A stretch of DNA of 11,552 bases, taken from contig DAOTXK010000236.1 of assembly GCA_034435395.1 (NCBI GenBank), forward strand, positions 1-11,552, in the 5' to 3' direction. This document shows positions 1 to 6,641 of the stretch, one piece after another. The notes below the pieces were generated by a model. That model had not been told where the DNA came from. It did no database searches and saw only the letters and a list, made by a program, of their open reading frames with translations. The DNA comes from DAOTXK01 sp034435395. Its GTDB lineage: Bacteria; Chloroflexota; Anaerolineae; Aggregatilineales; Ch27. Numbering within the stretch: the first letter of the stretch is position 1; every line of letters begins with the position of its first letter. Both the position numbers and the translations under genes were made by a program.

Positions 1-379
1 CCTGCCCCCCGACTGGCGCGAGCGGCCCGGCCTGTGCGGTGAGTGGAGCGCCAAGCAGGTGGTGGCACATATGGCTGGCTGGCACTACGAGGCCTTCCGG
101 CGGTACATCGAGATCGCAGCCGGCGATCCCTTCGACAGAACCTACGACGTAGACGCCTTCAACGCCCTGCAGGTCGACGCGCGCCAGCACCTCACCTGGG
201 AGCAGACGGTGGATGACCTGCGCGAGTCCGTGGATATCCTGCGCCTCCAGGTTGAGGAGACTCCCGACCACATCGCCGCCGATGAACCGCGCTATGGCGA
301 GTGGCTGCGGGGTCTGGCCGACGACGCCCGCGAACATCACCGGCAGCTCACCGCCTGGCTGGCCGCCCGATCGGCCTGA
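1..379 (+). CDS. DinB-like four-helix-bundle protein (3' part)
   Basis: The reading frame is open from base 2 to the TGA at 377-379, giving 125 visible residues; the true start lies outside the window. Near the visible N-terminus is the segment LCGEWSAKQVVAHMAGWH, characteristic of DinB/mycothiol-dependent maleylpyruvate isomerase-like proteins, whose first metal-binding His (H23 of the visible part) sits in VVAHM. The C-terminal helix carries EHH (visible H112/H113), the expected place for the other His ligands of the fold. Family members are small helical-bundle proteins, often metal-dependent thiol transferases or proteins of unknown role; the specific reaction here cannot be told. A GTG at 59 could be taken as a start, but it would cut off the conserved GEWSAK segment, so I treat the gene as truncated by the window edge. 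It ends 77 bp before the next gene. Confidence 0.75.
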   Translation, partial: LPPDWRERPGLCGEWSAKQVVAHMAGWHYEAFRRYIEIAAGDPFDRTYDVDAFNALQVDARQHLTWEQTVDDLRESVDILRLQVEETPDHIAADEPRYGEWLRGLADDAREHHRQLTAWLAARSA

Positions 380-411
380 CGGTCATCCTGTCCGGGCCAT
401 TTCGCGGTAAA

Positions 412-440
412 CTTGCGCCGCATCGTTCTTGCGCCGCATC
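412..440 (+). repeat. 13-bp perfect direct repeat upstream of the first M1 peptidase gene
   Basis: CTTGCGCCGCATC occurs at 412-424 and again at 428-440, separated by GTT, giving a 16-bp period. It lies in the 77-bp gap between the DinB-like gene and the M1 peptidase gene, ending 16 bp before the GTG start and just before its ribosome binding site. It could be an operator or a small local duplication. A weak -10-like TAAACT (408-413) overlaps the first copy, but no matching -35 was found. Confidence 0.6.
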
Positions 441-456
441 CTGGGAGTCAACCCCG

Positions 457-2121
457 GTGAAGCATCGACTGATTTTCCGGGCGGCCCTGGTCGGACTGCC
501 GTCCCTCGCCCTCCTGCTGGCGGCCTGCGGCGGCCAGTTGCCGGACCGACCGCTGCCCACGCTGGTCCCCACGCCGGCCGCCGCCCCCCCGGCCACGCCG
601 ACCTTCCCGCCCCTGCCGACCGCCGCGTTGCCGTCGCCGGTCGATTGGGAAGACGCGGCCAGGTTCCGCCAGGCCATGCGCCCGGCCTTCGCCGATGACG
701 TGGACGCCTTCGTGGACCGCAACCGCTACGCCATCCAGGCCACGCTCCAGCTGGGCGAGGTGGTGTCGTGGTATGGGGCGGAGCGCGTCCGCTACACCAA
801 CCGCTCCGGCGACACGCTGACCGAGATCGTCTTTCGCCTGTACCCCAACCTGGATGCGTTCTCCGGCCAGATGAACGTCCGGGAGGTGTCCGTCAACGAT
901 CGGGCGGTCGTCCCCACCTGGCAGGAGCGTCGATCGGTGCTGCGGGTGCCGCTGCCGGAGCCGCTGCCGCCCGGCGGGCGCGTCGAGCTGGCACTCCGCT
1001 TCGAGGGGGCCATCGAGGCCGGTTTTTCCGCCAGCTACGGCGAGTTCAGCTACCAGCGCGGCGTCTTCACCGCGCCGGAGTGGTACCCGGTATTGAGCGT
1101 CTACGAGGAGGGGCGCGGCTGGTGGACGGATCGCGCCCGCCACATCCAGGGCGAACAAACCTACACCGAGACCGGCCTGTACGAGGTCTGGCTGACCGCC
1201 GATCAGGACGTGACCATTGTGATGAGCGGGACCGCGATCGGGGCGGTCGACAACGGCGACGGCACGCGGATCCATCATGTCGTCAGCGGCCCCATGCGAG
1301 ACAACATCCTGATCGCCAGCCGGTCGCTGGGGAAGATCAGCCAGCAGGTCGAGGGCATCACCTTTAACGTTTACTACTGGGACGACCCCGATGAACTGGC
1401 CCGCAACCGCCGCGCCGCCGAAAAGGGCCTGGAGGTCCTCATCGACGCCACGCAGGTCTTCAGCCGCGTCTTCGGCCCCTATCCCTTCAACGAGTTTGAC
1501 ATGGTGCAGACCAACACCTCGGCGGGGGGCATCGAGTACCCTGGCGTGATCGTCATCGCCGACCAGGTGTGGAACACCGGCAGCGAGGACCTGGAGCCGG
1601 TGATCGCCCACGAAGCCGGTCATCAGTGGTGGTACAGCCTGGTCGGCAACAACCAGGTGGCCGCGCCGTTCATCGACGAGGGCCTCACCAGCTTTAGCGA
1701 GTACGTCTACTATTGGGAGACGGCGGAGAATGCCCGCGACGAACGTTTCGCCGCCGACTACATCCGCGCCGAGCAGAACCAGTACCGAGGTTACCTCGGC
1801 CAGGGCAACCCGGACCTGCCGCTGGGCCGCCCCACCGACAGCTACGTCGAATTCCAGTATTATTTCATCATCTACGTCAAAGGCCCGCTCTTTTTTAACG
1901 AAATCACGAATCGGATCGGGCGCGATGAGCTGTACCGCGTCCTGAGCGAGCTGTTCCGCCGCTACCGGTACGAGGTCGCCACCATCGGCGACCTCCTGGC
2001 CACCTTCGAGGACGTGACCGGCCAGCAGTGGGACCAGTTCTTCTATGAATGGGTGGGAGATTTCCCCGGTCTGGACCCGGCAGCCGCCGCCACGGTCGAC
2101 GCCCTGGAGCGGGGCGGCTGA
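457..2121 (+). CDS. M1-family (gluzincin) metallopeptidase lipoprotein, first of a tandem pair
   Basis: This is a 554-residue protein starting at GTG 457, chosen because GGGAG (443-447) sits 9 bp upstream and the resulting N-terminus is a lipoprotein signal: KHR, a hydrophobic stretch, then lipobox LAAC with Cys24. A Pro-rich linker (about residues 28-55) precedes the catalytic part. The zinc site is HEAGH (385-389) followed by Glu408, exactly the HEXXH-x18-E spacing of M1 enzymes. The exopeptidase motif appears as GGIEYPG (357-363) instead of GxMEN, keeping Glu360, and Tyr473 in YVKGPLFF fits the catalytic Tyr. An N-terminal beta-sandwich precedes the thermolysin-like domain; the C-terminal helical domain of aminopeptidase N is absent. 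It probably trims peptides on the outer face of the cytoplasmic membrane. It is followed after 17 bp by a diverged paralogue, probably co-transcribed. Peptidase activity is inferred from intact residues; substrate is unknown. Confidence 0.9.
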   Translation: MKHRLIFRAALVGLPSLALLLAACGGQLPDRPLPTLVPTPAAAPPATPTFPPLPTAALPSPVDWEDAARFRQAMRPAFADDVDAFVDRNRYAIQATLQLGEVVSWYGAERVRYTNRSGDTLTEIVFRLYPNLDAFSGQMNVREVSVNDRAVVPTWQERRSVLRVPLPEPLPPGGRVELALRFEGAIEAGFSASYGEFSYQRGVFTAPEWYPVLSVYEEGRGWWTDRARHIQGEQTYTETGLYEVWLTADQDVTIVMSGTAIGAVDNGDGTRIHHVVSGPMRDNILIASRSLGKISQQVEGITFNVYYWDDPDELARNRRAAEKGLEVLIDATQVFSRVFGPYPFNEFDMVQTNTSAGGIEYPGVIVIADQVWNTGSEDLEPVIAHEAGHQWWYSLVGNNQVAAPFIDEGLTSFSEYVYYWETAENARDERFAADYIRAEQNQYRGYLGQGNPDLPLGRPTDSYVEFQYYFIIYVKGPLFFNEITNRIGRDELYRVLSELFRRYRYEVATIGDLLATFEDVTGQQWDQFFYEWVGDFPGLDPAAAATVDALERGG

Positions 2122-2138
2122 CGGAAGGGGACGGGCGG

Positions 2139-3635
2139 ATGCGCCGCTGCCGATGGCTGATCCTGGCCTGGTTGATCATCGTCGCGCCAGCCTGCGCGCC
2201 GACCGCCGCCGACAGCGTCGGGGCTGATGCCAATTCGTTGATCGCGCGCTACGGCCCGGCCATGCGCCCGGCGTCGGTGACTGACCTGACGGACCAGGGC
2301 GGCGGACGCCCCCTGTATACGCTGCACGTGGCGCTGACGATTGATGATGACGCGGTCCGCTTTGCCGGGACGGAGACCGTCCGCGTGACCAACACCAGCG
2401 CCGAGGACTGGGACCGCCTGGTCTTCCGGCTGTACCCCAACCTGGAGAGTTATGGCGGCGACCTGGCCATCACCGCCGCCGCCATCGATGGCGAGACGGT
2501 CACGCCGGCCCTGGACGAGACCCGCTCCGTGCTGGACGTGCCGCTGCCCACGCCGCTCCCGCCCGGCCAGGAGACCGCCGTCGTTCTGACGTTTCAGACG
2601 ACCATCATCCCCGACCACGAGGCGCTCTATAACCAGCTCAGTTATCGGCACGGCGTGGTGGCGGCGGCCAACTTCTTCCCGCTGCTCAGCGTCTACCAGC
2701 CGGGGGAGGGATGGTGGCGGGAAACGGCCCATTCCCAGGGAGATGCCGTTTTCAGCGAGACGGCATTCTTCGAGGTCTGGCTGACCGCGCCAGCCGATCT
2801 GATCGTGGCGACCAGCGGCGTGACCCTGGCGGAGGCCCCCGGCGACGACGGCACGGTGACCTACGCCATCGTCGCCCCGCTGATGCGCGACTTCGTGGTG
2901 ATGGGGAGCGCCGCTTACCGGCCCGCGCTCCGCGAGACGGTGGACGGAGTCCGCGTGAACGTCCTGGCGTATGAGGAGGTGGGCGACGCCCGCGCCGGGC
3001 TGGCGCTGGCGGTGGAGGCGCTGCGGCTCTTCAACGCCGCTTTTGGGCCATACCCGTTCGCCGAACTGGATGTGGTGGAGACGCCGACCGCCGCTGGCGG
3101 CATCGAATACCCCGGCCTGATCGTGATCGCCGACGCCCGGTGGGACCCATCCGACGCTTACTTCGAGGCGGTGATCGTCCACGAGGTCGCCCACCAGTGG
3201 TGGTACAGCCTGGTCGGCAATGATCAGACCCGCCATCCCTGGCTGGACGAGAGCCTGACGCAGTACGCCGTCGTGGTGTACCTCCGGCAGGCCAGCGGGG
3301 AAGGCGCTGCCCAGGCCCGGCTGGACTGGTACGCAGACCGCTGGCAGCCATATCGCGGTACGGCGGACGACCGGCCCATCGGCCTGCCAGTCAGCGCTTA
3401 CGGCGAAGCCTACTTCGACATCGTATATGGCAAAGGGCCGCTGTTTTTCCAGACGCTGGCCGAACAGGTCGGCGGCGACGCGCTGCTGGGCGCGCTCCAG
3501 GGTTATCTGGCCACCCACCGCTACGGGATCGTCTACCCGGCGGATATGCTCCGCAGCTTCGAGGAAACGTTGGGCCGCGATGATCTGGACGGCCTCTTCC
3601 GGCAGTGGGTGGGGGAGTTCGCGGGTTTGCCGTAA
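2139..3635 (+). CDS. M1-family metallopeptidase lipoprotein, second of a tandem pair
   Basis: This 498-residue paralogue starts at ATG 2139, preceded by GGAAGGGG (2123-2130) with 8 bp spacing. The N-terminus gives a signal peptide with lipobox APAC (Cys19); unlike its neighbour it has almost no Pro-rich linker. The zinc site is HEVAH (348-352) plus Glu371 in DESLTQ, again with 18 intervening residues. GGIEYPG is at 320-326 and the catalytic Tyr candidate is Tyr430 in YGKGPLFF. Shared blocks with the upstream protein include FRLYPNLE/D, PLPPG, EVWLTA, HQWWYSLVGN and the C-terminal QWVGEF / EWVGDF, so the pair arose by tandem duplication followed by strong divergence (by eye about 40% identity). 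All catalytic residues are retained in both copies, which suggests different substrates rather than a dead copy. The 17-bp gap suggests one operon. Confidence 0.9.
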   Translation: MRRCRWLILAWLIIVAPACAPTAADSVGADANSLIARYGPAMRPASVTDLTDQGGGRPLYTLHVALTIDDDAVRFAGTETVRVTNTSAEDWDRLVFRLYPNLESYGGDLAITAAAIDGETVTPALDETRSVLDVPLPTPLPPGQETAVVLTFQTTIIPDHEALYNQLSYRHGVVAAANFFPLLSVYQPGEGWWRETAHSQGDAVFSETAFFEVWLTAPADLIVATSGVTLAEAPGDDGTVTYAIVAPLMRDFVVMGSAAYRPALRETVDGVRVNVLAYEEVGDARAGLALAVEALRLFNAAFGPYPFAELDVVETPTAAGGIEYPGLIVIADARWDPSDAYFEAVIVHEVAHQWWYSLVGNDQTRHPWLDESLTQYAVVVYLRQASGEGAAQARLDWYADRWQPYRGTADDRPIGLPVSAYGEAYFDIVYGKGPLFFQTLAEQVGGDALLGALQGYLATHRYGIVYPADMLRSFEETLGRDDLDGLFRQWVGEFAGLP

Positions 3636-3720
3636 GCCCTTTCAGGCTGATTGCTGGCGGGCAGCGCCGGGCGTCCCGCATGATCTCCCCTCTGGTCGAA
3701 TGGTTGCCCTGCATTTTGGG

Positions 3721-3748
3721 TTGATGAAACCCGCTTCTGTTGTAGACT
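3721..3748 (+). promoter_or_regulatory. Candidate sigma-70-type promoter for the thuA-like gene
   Basis: TTGATG (3721-3726) and TAGACT (3743-3748) are separated by 16 bp, in the most AT-rich part of the 180-bp gap between the second M1 gene and the ThuA-like gene. Transcription would start near 3755 and give a leader of about 60 nt. Both boxes deviate from consensus, so this is a candidate only. Confidence 0.4.
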
Positions 3749-3774
3749 TAAGGGGGCTGCTTGTCGTGGGAAGT

Positions 3775-3796
3775 CCCTGCTCAACCGCAGGCAGGG
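3775..3796 (+). promoter_or_regulatory. Leader hairpin with two alternative pairings before the thuA-like gene
   Basis: CCTGC (3776-3780) can pair with GCAGG (3787-3791) across a 6-nt loop, or CCCTGC (3775-3780) can pair with GCAGGG (3791-3796); the two are mutually exclusive. The structure ends 7 bp before the GGGGGAG ribosome binding site (3804-3810). It may influence translation, or may simply be chance in GC-rich sequence. Confidence 0.25.
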
Positions 3797-3815
3797 GCGC
3801 GCAGGGGGAGCAGCG

Positions 3816-4532
3816 ATGAAACGGATCGTTTTCCTGGTGGGCGGGGCCTATCACCCGACCGAAGAGCAGGCGTCCACCGTCATCGACTGGCTGGGCGACG
3901 ATCATGAATACCAGATGTATGACGGCGTGGCGGCCTTCGAAGCGCTCGACACGGCAGATCTGTTCGTGCCGATGGGCATGCACTGGCAGGGCATGACCCA
4001 CCCCATGATCGGCGGCATGTCCTACCGTCCCTTGCAGGCCAGTCACCAGGCCGCCTTTGAGCGTTACGTCGCCTCCGGGCGGCCCCTGCTGGTGCACCAC
4101 GCCGCGATCTTCAGCTACGACGACTGGCCGCGCTTCGGGGAACTGATCGGCTTCCAGTGGAAATGGGACGCCACCAGCTACGCCCCCCCTACCCGGTACA
4201 CAGTCAAGGTGAAGCCGACCGGCCATCCCGTGGTGGAAGGGGTGGACGACTACGAGCTGGTCGACGAGCTGTACGTCGATGTCCAGATCACGCCCGGCCT
4301 GAATCCCGTGTCCCATGCCGAGACGTACATCCGGGACGACAGGCAGGTTCGCGCCAACGGTCGCAGCACGGCGCGGGCGCTGCCCATGGTGTGTACGGCG
4401 GAGGGGGGGCGGGTCGAGGGCGCGGGTCGGCTGGTGTACCTGGTGAACGGGCACGACATGCGCGCCTTTGAACCCCCCTCCATTCGCCAGTTGTGGATTA
4501 ACGCGGTGCGCTGGCTGCTGGAGGGCGAGTAG
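3816..4532 (+). CDS. ThuA-like domain protein (class I glutamine amidotransferase-like fold)
   Basis: This 238-residue cytoplasmic protein has no signal peptide. The ATG at 3816 follows GGGGGAG (3804-3810) with 5 bp spacing. ThuA-like landmarks in order are the N-terminal strand KRIVFLVGG (2-10); SGRPLLVHHAAIFSYDDWPRFGELIG (87-112), the turn where true amidotransferases carry their nucleophile Cys; GHPVVEGVDDYELVDELYV (136-154), matching the HP-G-DE-Y block; and LVYLVNGHDMRAFEPPSIRQLWINAVRWLL (206-235), the typical C-terminal block. There is no Cys at the elbow position, as is usual for ThuA, so it is not a glutaminase. ThuA was first linked to trehalose utilisation in rhizobia and family members often accompany sugar catabolism genes, but no sugar transporter or dehydrogenase is seen here, so the substrate cannot be inferred. 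It is probably transcribed from its own promoter. Confidence 0.85.
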   Translation: MKRIVFLVGGAYHPTEEQASTVIDWLGDDHEYQMYDGVAAFEALDTADLFVPMGMHWQGMTHPMIGGMSYRPLQASHQAAFERYVASGRPLLVHHAAIFSYDDWPRFGELIGFQWKWDATSYAPPTRYTVKVKPTGHPVVEGVDDYELVDELYVDVQITPGLNPVSHAETYIRDDRQVRANGRSTARALPMVCTAEGGRVEGAGRLVYLVNGHDMRAFEPPSIRQLWINAVRWLLEGE

Positions 4533-4543
4533 CCGCGCCTGTC

Positions 4544-4552
4544 TGGTATACT
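4544..4552 (+). promoter_or_regulatory. Extended -10 promoter for the DUF4268 gene
   Basis: TGGTATACT matches the extended -10 element (TGn followed by TATACT at 4547-4552, one mismatch to TATAAT). No -35 box lies at the right distance, where the end of the ThuA-like gene is, which is normal for extended -10 promoters. Transcription would start near 4559, about 23 nt before the ATG at 4582, with AAAGGA (4569-4574) in between. This makes the DUF4268 gene an independent transcription unit only 49 bp after its upstream neighbour. Confidence 0.55.
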
Positions 4553-4581
4553 GTCAACAGCGAGTGGGAAAGGATTTGAGT

Positions 4582-5529
4582 ATGTCAGATCAATCGATCG
4601 GCCAGTTGGAGATTGTGCCCATCCGAGAGGCGTTTCGGCATGAGGCGTTAGATTTCACCACCTGGCTGGAACGGAACATCGAAGCGCTTGCCGACCGTGT
4701 CGATCTTGAACTCACCGTTTTGGAGCGGGAAAAAGCCGTCGGCACCTTCACTGTCGATCTGGTCTGTGAAGACAGTAGCGGCAGGCTCGTTATTATCGAA
4801 AACCAGTTTGAAAAAACTGACCACGATCATCTGGGCAAACTTCTGACCTATTTGGTCAACCTGGATGCCAAGGCTGCAATCTGGGTCACGCCCGAAGTGC
4901 GACCCGAACATGAACGTGTCATTGATTGGCTCAACGAAATGACTGGAGCTGATACGGCCTTTTATCTGGTCCGTATCGAGGCTGTGCGCATCGGCGATTC
5001 ACCCTACGCCCCTTTGTTCACAGTTTTAGCGGGCCCAGATGAAGAGACAAAAGAAGTGGGCGAAAAGAAGAAGGAGTGGGCGGAGCGCCACCACAAACGG
5101 CTGGAGTTCTGGACCGGGTTGCTGCAGAAAGTCCGGGAGCGAGGTGTGGGACTCTTTGCCAACATCACACCCAGCCGTGATCACTGGCTCAGCACGGGGG
5201 CTGGCAAGGGAGGTGTCAGGCTCGCCTACCTGATCTGGAAAGATAGCGCAGGGATCGAGTTGTATATTGATACCGGCGACCAGGAACGGAACAAAGAGAT
5301 CTTTGATGCCCTTCATACTGACCGTGAAGCTATCGAGAGGGAGTTGGGTAATAGCTTGGATTGGCAACGGCTGGACGACAAACGTGCCAGTCGAGTGGTT
5401 AAAGTTTGGTGGGAGCAAGGGAGCCTGAACGAGCCCGAAAAATGGGACCAGTTGCAGGACATGATGATTGATGCCATGACACATTTTGATGAGGCGTTTC
5501 GGAAACGTCTCCAGCGGATCAAGATATAA
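4582..5529 (+). CDS. DUF4268 protein with PD-(D/E)XK nuclease-like N-terminal domain
   Basis: This is a 315-residue protein. The ATG at 4582 is chosen for AAAGGA (4569-4574) 7 bp upstream; in-frame upstream codons overlap the previous gene. The N-terminal half has the layout of a PD-(D/E)XK nuclease core: helix with Glu43, Asp59 in FTVDLV, then a strand with Glu73-Asn-Gln75 (an ExQ form of ExK), followed by the family-typical KTDHDHLGKLLTY (78-90). After a charged linker (about 150-168, KEVGEKKKEWAERHH) comes the DUF4268 domain, with FWTGLL, ANITPSRDHW, ELYIDTGDQERNKEIFD and LDWQRLDDKRASRV. Nuclease activity is inferred from these residues, and the family is poorly characterised. Four sampled lines of its sequence gave 42, 47, 48 and 57% G+C, against about 67% in a sampled M1 line, suggesting horizontal acquisition. 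No methyltransferase or second restriction component is adjacent, so a defence role is only a possibility. Confidence 0.85.
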   Translation: MSDQSIGQLEIVPIREAFRHEALDFTTWLERNIEALADRVDLELTVLEREKAVGTFTVDLVCEDSSGRLVIIENQFEKTDHDHLGKLLTYLVNLDAKAAIWVTPEVRPEHERVIDWLNEMTGADTAFYLVRIEAVRIGDSPYAPLFTVLAGPDEETKEVGEKKKEWAERHHKRLEFWTGLLQKVRERGVGLFANITPSRDHWLSTGAGKGGVRLAYLIWKDSAGIELYIDTGDQERNKEIFDALHTDREAIERELGNSLDWQRLDDKRASRVVKVWWEQGSLNEPEKWDQLQDMMIDAMTHFDEAFRKRLQRIKI

Positions 5530-5534
5530 AACAT

Positions 5535-5556
5535 GGGACGTCCGATGGGACGCCCT
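5535..5556. terminator. Imperfect hairpin in the convergent gap, possible bidirectional terminator
   Basis: The left arm (5536-5543) pairs with the right arm (5548-5555) through GG/CC, one A-C mismatch, then CGTCC/GGACG, around a GATG loop. It lies in the 54-bp gap between two converging genes. On the minus strand it is followed by ATGTTTTATA and on the plus strand by TTATGCCGTTT, so U-rich tracts are weak on both sides. Position supports a terminator; structure gives only moderate support. Confidence 0.35.
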
Positions 5557-5583
5557 TATGCCGTTTCAGGGTCCGCCAGCCCG

Positions 5584-6531
5584 CTACTCCACTGGCAGAT
5601 AGTAGCCCCTCACCACCACCGACACGGGGTCGCCATCGGCAAAGGCGATTGGTGCCCGGAAGCGCAGGTCATACGCCTCACCGCGGTGGAGAATCAGGGT
5701 GTCGCCATCGATGGCGGCCACCTGGGCGGCCACGGGCTGATCGGCCTCGGCGCGGACCGCCACGCCGTCGATCAGCAGGTACAGGGCGTCAATAAACGCC
5801 ACTTCGTCCTTCTCCTCCGCCACCCGGACCCGGATAAAACCATCTACGACTATAACTGGGCCGAGGGGGGTGATCTCAGTGCGCTCGTGATCCTGGCCGC
5901 GCAGGTAACGCAGAATCTCGGTGCGCCGCTCAAAACCCTGGCCGTCGGCGACGTACAGCCAGGGGCACGCCCAGCCGTGGTCGTCGGTCAGGCGGAAGGT
6001 GACGACGGTCGTTTCCCCTGCGTCAATCACGACGGTCTCATACCCGGTCGACGCGCCGCCGCCGGTCACCCCCGGCCACAGGAGAACATCCTCGCCGACT
6101 CCGGCTTCCTCGCGGCTGAGGGGAGCGGCCACAAACGCGGCAGCTACGGCGTAAGTGCCCGGCTCAAATTTGCCCCTGAAATACCCTTCCGGCGCATCGT
6201 AAAGATATTCCAACCCCCAGGCGTATTCCTGCCGGTCAGGGCGCACCGTCAGGCTATCGGGCTGAACCACAAGGCTGGTGAAAATCCAGCCGGGGTCGGC
6301 CCTGGCGGCTTCGCCCTCCGGCATCACCAGCACAAAATGCCGGATGTTTTCCGCCTCACGCGAATAATCGAAGGTCTCCCGGTACCACTCCCCAACATAG
6401 TTGATATCCACTTCGAGGACGCCCCGGTCAGGCGCGTCGAACGGCCACGCGAACCAGGGACATATGCACGAGGTCAGGAGCGCCGGGGCGGCCAGGACGA
6501 TCAAGGTGAGCACCTGCCGCCGATGAGCCAT
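5584..6531 (-). CDS. Lipoprotein of unknown function, beta-rich
   Basis: This 315-residue protein starts at the ATG whose complement is 6529-6531. That start is strongly supported by AAAGGAG (complement of 6540-6546) 8 bp upstream and by the N-terminal signal MAHRRQ, a hydrophobic stretch, and lipobox LTSC (Cys22). A longer frame to 6645 overlaps mutS2 and lacks this support. I do not recognise a named family. Visible landmarks are a strand-rich region (38-180) containing GTYAVAAAFVAAPLS (125-139), then a C-terminal part with ACPWLYVADGQGFERRTEI (188-206), PLGPVIVVDGFIRVRVAEEKDEVAFIDALYLL (222-253) and a final strand-rich segment. The pattern CP-x-LYV-x-DG-x-GF followed by FIDALYLL resembles a C-terminal region seen in other secreted bacterial proteins, but this is from memory and assigns no function. 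The gene starts 110 bp after the mutS2 stop, on the same strand, and may be read with it or from its own promoter; no convincing promoter was found in the gap. Confidence 0.75.
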   Translation of the reverse strand: MAHRRQVLTLIVLAAPALLTSCICPWFAWPFDAPDRGVLEVDINYVGEWYRETFDYSREAENIRHFVLVMPEGEAARADPGWIFTSLVVQPDSLTVRPDRQEYAWGLEYLYDAPEGYFRGKFEPGTYAVAAAFVAAPLSREEAGVGEDVLLWPGVTGGGASTGYETVVIDAGETTVVTFRLTDDHGWACPWLYVADGQGFERRTEILRYLRGQDHERTEITPLGPVIVVDGFIRVRVAEEKDEVAFIDALYLLIDGVAVRAEADQPVAAQVAAIDGDTLILHRGEAYDLRFRAPIAFADGDPVSVVVRGYYLPVE

Positions 6532-6641
6532 TTGACGGACTCCTTTGGTCCGACATATCCGTGTGACCGAAGCGAAATTTAACGTGCCGGTCTTGCCCTG
6601 TTGGCCCATCCCTGACCGGACGTCTGCCGCAGCCGCTTTCT

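Noticed and set aside
2043..3518. 491-codon minus-strand frame opposite the second M1 gene
   Set aside because: Antisense shadow of a clear M1 peptidase with an intact HEXXH-x18-E site.
3636..3715. Possible terminator after the second M1 gene (GCGGG ... CCCGC, about 3658-3680)
   Set aside because: The stem is short with a large interior and is followed by ATGATCT rather than a T tract.
5533..6582. 349-codon plus-strand frame opposite the unknown lipoprotein
   Set aside because: The minus strand has a good ribosome binding site, signal peptide and lipobox; the plus-strand frame has none of these and no recognisable domain.
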